DNA of 64,000 bases from Flectobacillus sp. BAB-3569. Lineage in GTDB: Bacteria; Bacteroidota; Bacteroidia; Cytophagales; Spirosomataceae. The notes under the pieces were generated by a model. The model ran no database searches. It saw only the letters and a list, made by a program, of their open reading frames with translations, and was not told the origin of the DNA. Shown one piece after another: positions 8,030-16,540 of the stretch (positions within the stretch are counted from its first letter, which is position 1; each line of letters opens with the position of its first letter). The position numbers and the translations under genes are program-made. The stretch is from assembly GCF_002270355.1 (NCBI RefSeq), contig NZ_NJFZ01000042.1:1-64000 (forward strand). The letters run 5' to 3'.

Positions 8030-9304
8030 ATGTTACTCGAATCATACAAAATTGCCTCACACAACGACTCTTTGTTGAAAGGCCACGAAAATAAATTGGC
8101 GTTTACTCGCTCTGAAATCGCTGGAACTGAAGAAATCATTCAAAAACTTGTTGACTTCCAAATTGCTATCCCTTCTTGGGCTTTAGGAACTGGGGGTACT
8201 CGTTTCGGACGATTTGCGGGGGGCGGTGAGCCTCGTTCTTTGGAAGAAAAAATTGAAGATGTTGGTCTTTTGCATGCTTTAAACAAGGCTTCTGGGGCTA
8301 TTTCGTTGCATATTCCATGGGATATTCCTACTGATCCTAAGGCAATTCGTACTTTGGCAGCTCAGCATGGTTTGAAGTTCGACGCAGTAAACTCAAATAC
8401 ATTCCAAGATCAGGCTGATCAAGAATATACTTACAAGTTTGGTTCTTTACAAAATGTAAACAAGGCGATTCGTAAGCAGGCTATCGACCACAATATCGAG
8501 GTAATTAAGCATGGTATCGAGTTAGGTTCTGATTCATTGACAGTTTGGTTGTCTGATGGTTCTTGTTTCCCTGGTCAATTGAACTTTAGAAAGGCTTATC
8601 AAAATACCTTGGAAAGTTTGCAAGAAATTTACGCAGCTTTACCAGATGATTGGAAAATCTTTGTTGAATACAAAGCTTTTGAACCGAATTTCTACTCTAT
8701 GACGGTAGGAGACTGGGGACAATCGTTGTCGTATGCTCGCAAATTGGGAGATAAAGCCTATACTTTGGTTGACTTGGGACACCATTTGCCAAATGCTAAC
8801 ATCGAGCAAATTGTATCATTGTTGTTGATGGAAGAAAAGTTGGGTGGTTTCCACTTTAACGATTCTAAATATGGAGATGATGATTTGACAGCTGGTTCTG
8901 TAAAACCTTACCAATTATTCTTGATTTTTAATGAATTAGTGGAAGGTATGGATGCTCGTGGTATGAATCACGCTAAAGATTTGGGCTGGATGATTGATGC
9001 ATCTCACAATGTAAAAGATCCTTTAGAGGATTTGTTACAATCTGTTGAGGCTATCATGATTGCTTATGCTCAAGCGCTTTCTGTAGACAGAAAAGCTTTA
9101 GAAGATGCTCAAGAAAACAACGATGTTGTTCGTGCACAAGAAATTCTTCAAAATGCATTCCGTACAGATGTTCGTGCTATCGTTGCTGAAGCTCGTTTGC
9201 GTGCTGGTGCTGCTTTGAATCCTGTAGCACTATACCGTGAGTTGAAAGTAAGAGAAAACCTTATTGCTGAACGCGGTTTGAAAACCGTATCTACTGGTTT
9301 GTAA
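8030..9304 (+). CDS. rhaI: L-rhamnose isomerase (RhaI-type TIM barrel)
   Basis: This 424-residue metal-dependent sugar isomerase converts L-rhamnose to L-rhamnulose. It resembles the Pseudomonas stutzeri RhaI type rather than E. coli RhaA. Probable metal ligands lie in VEYKAFEPNF (Glu near 213), LVDLGHHLPN (near 249) and FHFNDSKYGDDD (near 275). The ALGTGGTRFGRFAGGGEPR loop near residue 52 is also typical. It begins 33 bases after rhaM and is followed by a hairpin. Substrate assignment is strengthened by its kinase and aldolase neighbours. Confidence 0.9.
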   Translation: MLLESYKIASHNDSLLKGHENKLAFTRSEIAGTEEIIQKLVDFQIAIPSWALGTGGTRFGRFAGGGEPRSLEEKIEDVGLLHALNKASGAISLHIPWDIPTDPKAIRTLAAQHGLKFDAVNSNTFQDQADQEYTYKFGSLQNVNKAIRKQAIDHNIEVIKHGIELGSDSLTVWLSDGSCFPGQLNFRKAYQNTLESLQEIYAALPDDWKIFVEYKAFEPNFYSMTVGDWGQSLSYARKLGDKAYTLVDLGHHLPNANIEQIVSLLLMEEKLGGFHFNDSKYGDDDLTAGSVKPYQLFLIFNELVEGMDARGMNHAKDLGWMIDASHNVKDPLEDLLQSVEAIMIAYAQALSVDRKALEDAQENNDVVRAQEILQNAFRTDVRAIVAEARLRAGAALNPVALYRELKVRENLIAERGLKTVSTGL

Positions 9305-9354
9305 GATTTTGGGTAGAAAATCTTTTTCTACCTCTCCTATATACTTTAGAATTT

Positions 9355-9386
9355 ATATTCCCGAGCAACAAATTACTCGGGAATAT
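9355..9386 (+). terminator. Hairpin after the isomerase gene
   Basis: ATATTCCCGAG (9355-9365) and CTCGGGAATAT (9376-9386) form a perfect 11-bp stem with a 10-base loop. The following tract is only moderately T-rich, so this may be a partial terminator or an RNA-stabilising structure between isomerase and kinase. Confidence 0.55.
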
Positions 9387-9450
9387 TCTTCCCTTCATTT
9401 ACTGACATATCTGTGAGGCCTTAGGCTGTTTTAAAATTCATTACCGAAAT

Positions 9451-10854
9451 ATGAATCCAATACCAGTTTGCGCAATTTTTGATATTGGCAAGACCAATAA
9501 AAAACTGTTTTTATTTGATGAACAATACCAAATTGTTTGGGAAAAAAGTATGCAATTCCCCGAAACGGTCGACGAGGATGGGGATGCTTGTGAGGATGTA
9601 AACTTGTTGCAGTCGTGGGTATTGGAATCATGGAATGAGGTGCTAGGTTTAGATAATTTCGTCGTAAATGCGCTTAATTTTTCTACTTATGGGGCTAGTT
9701 TTGTCTATGTGAATGAAGAGGGAAATGTATTGACTCCACTTTATAATTATCTAAAATCTTATTCGCCTGAGTTGCAAAAAAAGTTTTATGATACTTATGG
9801 GGGGGAAGAAGAATTTGCCGTAAGAACAGCATCTCCAGTGTTAGGTTCTCTTAATTCTGGTATGCAGATTTATCGTTTGAAATACCAGAAACCTGAAATA
9901 TTTGAGCAAGTAAAATATTGTCTTCATTTACCTCAATTTTTACATAGCCTCTTTACAAAAAAATATTATTCTGATATAACCAGTATTGGTTGCCATACCA
10001 ATCTTTGGGATTTTAGGGCACAGAAGTACCATGAATGGACTTCTCGTGAGAAAATTGAAACAAAGCTTCCAACACTTTTCTATTCAGACGAAGTGGTAAA
10101 ATTAGCGAATGAGGATAAGGCTGTTTCTGTTGGAGTGGGCTTGCACGATAGTTCTTCAGCTTTGATTCCTTATTTGATCAATTTTCAAGAACCTTTTATT
10201 TTGCTTTCAACAGGAACATGGAGTATTTCCTTGAATCCTTTTAATGATATTCCGCTTACTTTTGAAGAGTTGCAATATGACTGTTTGTGTTATATGCACT
10301 ATCAAGGCAAGCCCGTAAAAGCTTCTCGTTTATTTTCGGGATATGAACATGAGATTCAGACAAAGCGTATTGCACAGCATTTTGGAGCCGAAAATGATTT
10401 CTTCAAGACAGTTGCTTATGATGCACAGATTATCGACCGTTTAAAAAATGCGCAAAGTCCATCTGTTTCTGAAGAGGATAATAAATATGAACTATTAAAA
10501 AGTTCTTTATTTGAACATCGTGACTTGGCAGATTATTCATCCGTTGAGGAAGCTTACCATCAATTGATGTTGGATATTATGACCCAACAATTAATTTCTA
10601 CGGAATTGGTTTTGCACAATTACCCTGTGAAGCGAGTTTTTGTGGATGGTGGTTTTAGCAAAAATCCTATTTTTATGAACCTTTTGGCTGCTGCTTTTCC
10701 TGAACTTGAGGTGTTTGCTGCATCTATGGCACAAGCCAGCTCTTTGGGTGCTGCGTTGGCTATTCATAAACATTGGAACTCAAAAGCATTACCCGGAGAT
10801 TTGATTGATTTGAAGTATTATGCTTGTCAGCCTACCCTTTTACCCAAAAATTAA
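9451..10854 (+). CDS. rhaB: Rhamnulokinase-like FGGY carbohydrate kinase
   Basis: This 467-residue sugar kinase would phosphorylate L-rhamnulose to L-rhamnulose 1-phosphate. The N-terminal FGGY domain opens with the phosphate-binding IFDIGKTNKKLFLFD. The second half starts around SVGVGLHDSSSALIPY and contains LLSTGTWSISLNPF, the ATP-site loop RVFVDGGFSKNP (near 397-408) and a final QASSLGAALA segment. Length is typical. It lies 146 bases after the isomerase with a hairpin between, so it may be less expressed or separately initiated. The rhamnulose substrate is inferred from neighbours. Confidence 0.88.
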   Translation: MNPIPVCAIFDIGKTNKKLFLFDEQYQIVWEKSMQFPETVDEDGDACEDVNLLQSWVLESWNEVLGLDNFVVNALNFSTYGASFVYVNEEGNVLTPLYNYLKSYSPELQKKFYDTYGGEEEFAVRTASPVLGSLNSGMQIYRLKYQKPEIFEQVKYCLHLPQFLHSLFTKKYYSDITSIGCHTNLWDFRAQKYHEWTSREKIETKLPTLFYSDEVVKLANEDKAVSVGVGLHDSSSALIPYLINFQEPFILLSTGTWSISLNPFNDIPLTFEELQYDCLCYMHYQGKPVKASRLFSGYEHEIQTKRIAQHFGAENDFFKTVAYDAQIIDRLKNAQSPSVSEEDNKYELLKSSLFEHRDLADYSSVEEAYHQLMLDIMTQQLISTELVLHNYPVKRVFVDGGFSKNPIFMNLLAAAFPELEVFAASMAQASSLGAALAIHKHWNSKALPGDLIDLKYYACQPTLLPKN

Positions 10855-11004
10855 GTCAGGTCTTTATAATTCAAAATAAAGAAAACTAGTAGAAGGAAAG
10901 AGTAGTTTTTAAGTAAAATACCTTATTTGAGTAGTGGTTAAAAATATTTGACTGATTTGGGTAAACATAAAAAAGTACAATTTGTTATTTTCGAAAACGT
11001 TGCG

Positions 11005-11023
11005 CTTTTAAAAGGTCACCTTT
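11005..11023. promoter_or_regulatory. Palindromes upstream of the lactate-oxidation genes
   Basis: CTTTTAAAAG (11005-11014) overlaps AAAGGTCACCTTT (11011-11023), a perfect 6-bp-arm palindrome around a C. They lie 63-81 bases before the lutA ATG in a 231-base gap. They look like a dimeric repressor site, but no regulator is encoded beside them and the promoter itself is not clear. Confidence 0.4.
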
Positions 11024-11085
11024 ATAAAATTTGAAATACATTTAAAGTGGTACCTATAAGTATCACATTTGAAATATCCAAGATT

Positions 11086-11826
11086 ATGCGTGTTGGCTTA
11101 TTCATTCCTTGTTATGTTGACCAATTTTATCCTCAGATAGGCGTGGCAACGTTGGAGTTGCTTGAAAAATTGGGCTGTGAGGTTCATTTTCCTTTAAATC
11201 AAACTTGCTGTGGTCAGCCGATGGCCAATTCTGGTTTTGAACATTTGACAGGAGGATGTAATTCCTTATTCATCGATAATTTTGAAGGCTTTGATTATAT
11301 CGTTTGCCCTTCTGGAAGTTGTACTTTGCATATTAAAGAACATCTTCACGAAGAAAAAAGAGAAGAAAAAGCTTCAGTTATTCGTAAACGAGTTTATGAG
11401 TTGGTGGAGTTTTTAACAGATATTTTAAAAGTGGAAAATCTTGAAGCCAATTTTCCACACAGAGTAGGTTTGCATCAAAGTTGTCACGGTCAGCGAGGTT
11501 TGAAACTGGCACAAATGTCTGAGTTGAATGCCCCATTTTTCTCAAAACCAGAGCAATTATTGAAACAAGTCAAGCAGTTGGATTTGGTTTCTTTATCTCG
11601 AAAAGACGAATGTTGTGGTTTTGGTGGAACCTTCTGTGTGACGGAAGAAGCCATTTCGGTACGCATGGGGCAGGATCGTGTCAAAGACCATGAAGACAAG
11701 AATGTTGAATTTATAACAGGAGGAGATATGTCTTGTTTGATGCACTTGGAAGGTATTCTACGTCGTCAACAAAGTCCTGTAAAAGTGATACATATTGCAG
11801 AAATATTAAATAGCCAAATCAAATAG
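11086..11826 (+). CDS. lutA: L-lactate oxidation iron-sulfur protein LutA (YkgE family)
   Basis: This 246-residue protein carries two cysteine-rich CCG motifs, TCCGQPMANSG near residue 42 and ECCGFGGTFCV near residue 176. These ligate an iron-sulfur centre in the LutA/YkgE and heterodisulfide-reductase-like family. With LutB and LutC it forms the NAD-independent L-lactate to pyruvate oxidation complex. ATG 11086 (MRVGLFIPCYVDQF) matches the usual family N terminus, so the 13 upstream in-frame codons from GTG 11047 are not used. It follows the rhamnose genes directly, which suits removal of the L-lactate they generate. Confidence 0.93.
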   Translation: MRVGLFIPCYVDQFYPQIGVATLELLEKLGCEVHFPLNQTCCGQPMANSGFEHLTGGCNSLFIDNFEGFDYIVCPSGSCTLHIKEHLHEEKREEKASVIRKRVYELVEFLTDILKVENLEANFPHRVGLHQSCHGQRGLKLAQMSELNAPFFSKPEQLLKQVKQLDLVSLSRKDECCGFGGTFCVTEEAISVRMGQDRVKDHEDKNVEFITGGDMSCLMHLEGILRRQQSPVKVIHIAEILNSQIK

Positions 11827-11854
11827 ATTTTGCTCCCAATTTAAGTAATCAGAT

Positions 11855-13231
11855 ATGGAATCTAAAGTTCTTGAACATAGCAAGGCCTCGGAGGTATTTA
11901 ATCAAGACAAAGAGCGTGTAGGTTGGCATGACGAAACACTTTGGTTTGTAAGAAGTAAGCGAGATAAAGCCGCTCATAATATTCCTGATTGGGAATTGTT
12001 GCGCTCTACGGCTTCTAGTATCAAGCATAATGTGTTGTCAAATATGCACGACTATTTAGTCGAGTTTGAGAAAAATGCTTTGGCTAATGGTGTCCACATC
12101 CATTGGGCAGCCGATGCTGAGGAGCACAATAAAATTGTTCATGGTATTATTGCTAAGCATGGCGTCACTCGTATGGTAAAGAGTAAGTCGATGCTTACCG
12201 AAGAATGCCATTTAAACGATTATTTAGCGAAAAATGGTGTTGAGGTAATTGATACTGACTTGGGTGAACGCATTGTGCAGTTGCGTGATGAGCCACCAAG
12301 TCATATAGTTTTGCCTGCGATTCACTTGAAAAAAGAGGATGTTGGTGAAACTTTCCACATACATTTAGGAACTGAAAAAGGAAATAAGGATCCGCAATAT
12401 CTTACTGAAGCTGCACGTCATCATTTGCGTGAAACATTCTTAACTCGTAAAATAGCACTAACGGGTGTAAACTTTGCAATAGCTCAAACTGGAGAGTTTG
12501 TGGTTTGTACCAACGAAGGAAATGCAGATATGGGAGCCCACTTGGCTGATGTGCATATTGCCTGTATGGGTTTTGAAAAGTTAATTCCTCGTCGTGAACA
12601 CCTTGGTGTATTTTTGAGATTGTTGGCGAGAAGTGCTACTGGTCAGCCTATTACGACTTATTCAAGTCATTTCAAGAAGCCTCGTGAAGGACAAGAAATG
12701 CACATTGTAATTGTCGATAATGGTCGCTCGACGCAGTTGGGTCGTGAAGATTTTCGTAACTCGTTGAAGTGTATTCGTTGTGGAGCTTGTATGAATACGT
12801 GTCCTGTTTATCGTCGTAGTGGTGGACATAGTTATCACAATGCCGTTGCGGGTCCGATTGGCTCTATTTTAGCGCCGAATTTGGATATGCGCAAAAATGC
12901 AGACTTGCCATTTGCCTCGACTTTATGTGGTTCATGCTCGAATGTATGTCCTGTTAAGATAGATATTCATGACCAGCTGTATAAATGGCGTCAGGTAATT
13001 GTGAAAGAGGGATATGCTGCCACGTCTAAAAAATTAGGAATGGGCGCAATGACCTTCACGCTTTCAAATCCTGCGGTTTACCAAACAGGAGGAAAAGTCG
13101 GGAGATGGTTTATGCGAAATATCCCATTTGTGGTAAATAATGGTTTGAATCCTTGGTTTAAAAATAGAGAGATGCCAGAGCCTCCAAAAGAATCCTTTAG
13201 AGAATGGTATCTGAACAATAAAAAATCTTAG
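11855..13231 (+). CDS. lutB: L-lactate oxidation iron-sulfur protein LutB (YkgF family)
   Basis: This 458-residue subunit has a LUD (DUF162) domain at about residues 60-290 and then two 4Fe-4S motifs, CIRCGACMNTCPVYR near 306 and CGSCSNVCPVKID near 358. It should pass electrons from L-lactate oxidation to the quinone pool. It starts 28 bases after lutA in the same orientation. Length and domain order are typical, and the C-terminal tail ends in a proline-rich EMPEPPKESF segment as is common in the family. Confidence 0.94.
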   Translation: MESKVLEHSKASEVFNQDKERVGWHDETLWFVRSKRDKAAHNIPDWELLRSTASSIKHNVLSNMHDYLVEFEKNALANGVHIHWAADAEEHNKIVHGIIAKHGVTRMVKSKSMLTEECHLNDYLAKNGVEVIDTDLGERIVQLRDEPPSHIVLPAIHLKKEDVGETFHIHLGTEKGNKDPQYLTEAARHHLRETFLTRKIALTGVNFAIAQTGEFVVCTNEGNADMGAHLADVHIACMGFEKLIPRREHLGVFLRLLARSATGQPITTYSSHFKKPREGQEMHIVIVDNGRSTQLGREDFRNSLKCIRCGACMNTCPVYRRSGGHSYHNAVAGPIGSILAPNLDMRKNADLPFASTLCGSCSNVCPVKIDIHDQLYKWRQVIVKEGYAATSKKLGMGAMTFTLSNPAVYQTGGKVGRWFMRNIPFVVNNGLNPWFKNREMPEPPKESFREWYLNNKKS

Positions 13232-13505
13232 TCAATCCGAAAGGAGTGCCAAAAGGCAATGCAAAATTTGGAGTTTATCCATGACATAGTGAGGTGTAAA
13301 AGTCGGATTGGGTGAGAGATTTTCCACCCGCCTTCTTTTCTTACCTTTTTACTTAACTTAATTAAGTATCTAGTCAGGTAAGCGTGGTTTGTGAGGGATA
13401 ATTACTTGTTTCTCAAATATATTAAGACGGTAATTTAGATTCACAACTCATAATTCACAATTCTGCATTAACACTTATCTGACCCAAGCAGGTCGTCCAA
13501 CTATC
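13232..13505. other. lutB-lutC spacer with inverted repeat
   Basis: This 274-base gap interrupts an otherwise compact lut operon. CAATCCGA (13233-13240) and TCGGATTG (13303-13310) are a perfect 8-bp inverted repeat 62 bases apart, starting just after the lutB stop. No ORF of interest was seen. The spacer may hold an attenuator-like structure or a second promoter for lutC. Confidence 0.4.
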
Positions 13506-14090
13506 ATGAGTAGCAGAGATAGAATTTTAGCAAAAATAGCTCAAAATCAACCAGAATTTAGTGCATTACCTGGCTTAGAAGGTTTGGGGAATGTCTACGA
13601 AAGTCCTGCCCAGCAGTTCAAAACAATTTTGGAAGGTATTGGTGGTAAAGTAATCGAGTTTTCGGATTGGTCTGAGATAAAATCTTTTGTAAAAGAGCAT
13701 TTTGACTCAAATTCAAGAATCATTTCGACTCTTCCAGAATTGGCAGATATTGCCGAGCTTGATTGGGTCTATAATGACCCGCACACTTTAGAGAATGTTG
13801 ATTTCACTATTATACGAGGTCATTTGGGTGTTGCTGAAAACAGCGCTATATGGATTACCGAATCTCTTTTGAAGCAACGTGTTTCGGCATTTATTCCACA
13901 ATATTTAGCAATTGTTTTAGAAGCAAATTCTTTAGTATCGTCAATGCATGAAGCTTATGCTCAAATCGGAATGGAGGAATATGGTTTTGCGACTTTCTTA
14001 GCTGGACCTTCCAAAACTGCTGATATTGAACAATCATTGGTATTGGGTGCACATGGAGCTCGTGGTTTAACCGTGTTTTTAAAAGTGTAA
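13506..14090 (+). CDS. lutC: L-lactate oxidation protein LutC (YkgG family)
   Basis: This 194-residue LUD-domain protein is the third component of the L-lactate dehydrogenase complex. It starts with the typical short helical segment SSRDRILAKIAQNQ. The LUD core covers about residues 60-190, with VDFTIIRGHLGVAENSAIW and the conserved C-terminal LVLGAHGARGLTVFL. It is separated from lutB by 274 bases, unusually far for this operon, but is in the same direction. A strong terminator follows. Confidence 0.93.
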   Translation: MSSRDRILAKIAQNQPEFSALPGLEGLGNVYESPAQQFKTILEGIGGKVIEFSDWSEIKSFVKEHFDSNSRIISTLPELADIAELDWVYNDPHTLENVDFTIIRGHLGVAENSAIWITESLLKQRVSAFIPQYLAIVLEANSLVSSMHEAYAQIGMEEYGFATFLAGPSKTADIEQSLVLGAHGARGLTVFLKV

Positions 14091-14140
14091 TTTGTACGAA
14101 TAAATCTAACTTGTAGACTCGCTATTTTACAAGTATTTTA

Positions 14141-14182
14141 GAAAAGAAGCTATCCAAAATTGGGTAGCTTCTTTTCTTTTTT
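14141..14182 (+). terminator. Terminator after lutC
   Basis: GAAAAGAAGCTATCC (14141-14155) pairs with GGGTAGCTTCTTTTC (14162-14176) with one mismatch and is followed by a T tract. It ends the rhamnose/lactate gene run. Confidence 0.88.
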
Positions 14183-14285
14183 ATCTAAAATAACGCTCAA
14201 TTTCTGAGAGAATTTATACTTTACAAAGTATTTGTTTGATTATATTTATTGTATCTTTATGATTCAATAAATGTCTTATTTTACT

Positions 14286-16367
14286 ATGAAAAAAATCTGG
14301 TACTCTATCTGCTTGGCTGTTGCATCTCATCTGGGTTTAGAAGCTCAAAATTTTTCTCCTAAAACTCCCTATTATGGTGTAGCGTATTATGATGAATATA
14401 TGCCTTATGATAGGCTTCAGCAGGATGTGGATATGATGAAAAAGGCTGGTATCAATGTGGTTCGAATTGCTGAGTCGACTTGGAGTACTTTAGAGCCACA
14501 AGAAAATACCTTTGACTTTTCGCATATAGATCGAGTTTTGGATGCCATGCACAAAGCTGGAATCGCTGTGATTATTGGAACGCCAACGTATGCCGTGCCC
14601 ACATGGTTGGTTCGTAAGCATCCCGATGTTTTGGCTGTGACTTCTCGTGGACAAAATCAATATGGGGCTCGACAAAATATGGATATTTCGAATGTGCACT
14701 ATCGTGAAGCCAGCGAAAGAGTTATTCGTAAGTTGATGGAACACGTTAGCAAACATCCCGCTATTATCGGATACCAAGTAGATAATGAGACCAAGGCCTA
14801 CGGTACCGCAGGACCCAATGTGCAAAAGGCTTTTGTAGAATATTGTAAACAAAAATTCGGAACACTTGATAAGCTCAATAAGGCTTTTGGCTTTGATTAT
14901 TGGAGTAATAGGATTAATGCTTGGGAAGATTTTCCCTCGACAGTTGGGACTATCAATGCGAGTTTCGCTGCTGAATTTGCCAAGTTTCAACGGAAATTGG
15001 TGGTTGATTTCTTGAAATGGCAGGCTGATATTGTACGAGAATATAAACTTCCTGAACAATTTATTACACAAAATTTTGACCTTGATTGGCGTGGATATTC
15101 GTATGGTATTCAACCTGATGTGGATCATTTTGCAACAGCCAAAACCTTGGATGTTGCTGGGATAGATATATACCATCCGAGTCAAGACCAATTGACTGGT
15201 ATTGAAATTGCCTTGGGCGGTGATATTACTCGCTCAATGAAAAATGGGAAAAATTATTTTGTATTAGAGACTGAAGCTCAGGGTTTTCCTCAATGGACAC
15301 CTTATCCTAATCAATTGCGATTGCAAGCATTTAGTCATTTGGCTTCTGGTGCTAATATGGTCGAATATTGGCATTGGCATTCTATTCATAATTCAGCCGA
15401 AACTTATTGGAAAGGCTTGCTTAGCCACGATTTTCAGCCTAATCCTACGTATAATGAAGCTATTACAATAGGTCAAGATTTTCAGAGGGTTGGACAAAAA
15501 TTGATTAATCTAAAAAAGAATAATCAGGTGGCAATTCTATTCAGTAATGAAGCTTTGACTGCTTTTAATGCTTTTAGTTTTGGTTGGGGAGCTCGTGAGA
15601 CTTACAACGATATTTTGCGACCTTATTATGATGCTTTATATAAAATGAATGTCGAGCTCGATTTCATTGACCCTTCTACTGAAGATATTTCGCAATACAA
15701 AGTAATTGTTGTTCCAGCACTGTACGCCGCTCCAACTAATTTGTTGAAAAAACTCAATGATTTTGTCAAGAATGGAGGACATATTGTATATACTTTGAAA
15801 AGTGGTTTTTCTGACGAAAATGTCAAAGTAAGGACCGAGATACAACCAGCTATTATTTCTGAGGCTTGTGGAGTTCAGTATTCACAGTTTTCAATTCCAA
15901 ATGGTGTTAGTTTGAAAGATACAGAGGGAAAATGGACATCAGATAAGACGAAAGTAACCCAATGGATGGAATTACTGACTCCAACAACAGCCAAAGTGTT
16001 GGCTTATTACGAGCACCCACAATGGGGAAAATATGCCGCTATTACCCAAAACCAATTCGGTAAGGGCACGGCTACATACATAGGTTGTTTGACGAGTGAG
16101 TTTGTCTACAAGCAAGTTTTACAAAATGTGTTGGATAAAGCCCAATTGTCGAAGGAAAATTCAGGTTTGGAATTTCCACTAATTCATCGTTCTGGCACAA
16201 ACCAACTGGGGAAGAAGTTACATTACTATTTTAACTATTCGGGTACTTCTCAAAATTTCACCTACAAAGAAAATACAGGTAATGATTTGTTAGCCAACAA
16301 AACGGTAACAACTAATCAAGGAATATCGCTTGAGCCCTGGGGATTTGTGATAATAGAAGAGAAATAA
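14286..16367 (+). CDS. Secreted GH42-family beta-galactosidase
   Basis: This 693-residue glycosidase has an N-terminal signal peptide (MKKIWYSICLAVASHLGLEAQ). The TIM barrel opens with GVAYYDEYMPYDRLQQDVDMM, and the acid/base Glu lies in GYQVDNETKAYG near residue 168. The nucleophile is the Glu in FVLETEAQG near 328. Trimerisation and C-terminal beta domains follow. GH42 enzymes hydrolyse terminal beta-galactosides; the arabinoside alternative cannot be excluded. ATG 14286 is chosen because it gives a clean signal peptide (14271 adds five residues). Export to periplasm or surface fits use of plant polysaccharide side chains that also carry rhamnose. Confidence 0.88.
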   Translation: MKKIWYSICLAVASHLGLEAQNFSPKTPYYGVAYYDEYMPYDRLQQDVDMMKKAGINVVRIAESTWSTLEPQENTFDFSHIDRVLDAMHKAGIAVIIGTPTYAVPTWLVRKHPDVLAVTSRGQNQYGARQNMDISNVHYREASERVIRKLMEHVSKHPAIIGYQVDNETKAYGTAGPNVQKAFVEYCKQKFGTLDKLNKAFGFDYWSNRINAWEDFPSTVGTINASFAAEFAKFQRKLVVDFLKWQADIVREYKLPEQFITQNFDLDWRGYSYGIQPDVDHFATAKTLDVAGIDIYHPSQDQLTGIEIALGGDITRSMKNGKNYFVLETEAQGFPQWTPYPNQLRLQAFSHLASGANMVEYWHWHSIHNSAETYWKGLLSHDFQPNPTYNEAITIGQDFQRVGQKLINLKKNNQVAILFSNEALTAFNAFSFGWGARETYNDILRPYYDALYKMNVELDFIDPSTEDISQYKVIVVPALYAAPTNLLKKLNDFVKNGGHIVYTLKSGFSDENVKVRTEIQPAIISEACGVQYSQFSIPNGVSLKDTEGKWTSDKTKVTQWMELLTPTTAKVLAYYEHPQWGKYAAITQNQFGKGTATYIGCLTSEFVYKQVLQNVLDKAQLSKENSGLEFPLIHRSGTNQLGKKLHYYFNYSGTSQNFTYKENTGNDLLANKTVTTNQGISLEPWGFVIIEEK

Positions 16368-16389
16368 TTGGTTCTTTTTCTGCTAATAG

Positions 16390-16432
16390 ATTGTCTTTCA
16401 AAAGAGTTTTTTGACTCATTTTGAAAGACAAT
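16390..16432 (+). terminator. Terminator after the GH42 gene
   Basis: ATTGTCTTTCAAAA (16390-16403) and TTTTGAAAGACAAT (16419-16432) are perfect 14-bp arms, extended inside by GAGT/ACTC. A T-rich tract follows. Confidence 0.8.
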
Positions 16433-16499
16433 TTCATTTTAAAGAGATTTATTTTTAAAAAACCATGACAAATCATGATTTAGTTGTATTGCCGTTAAT

Positions 16500-16507
16500 T
16501 ATATTTG
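16500..16507 (+). promoter_or_regulatory. TAnnTTTG promoter element before the GH127 gene
   Basis: TATATTTG is a perfect -7 element 33 bases before the ATG at 16541. No well-spaced TTTG was seen upstream. Confidence 0.5.
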
Positions 16508-16540
16508 TGTCAAAAATACACAATTTATTTTTTGACGACA

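Noticed and set aside
14490-15191. 233-residue minus-strand frame opposite the GH42 gene
   Set aside because: The plus-strand frame is a clear GH42 enzyme with both catalytic Glu residues; the opposite frame shows no domain.
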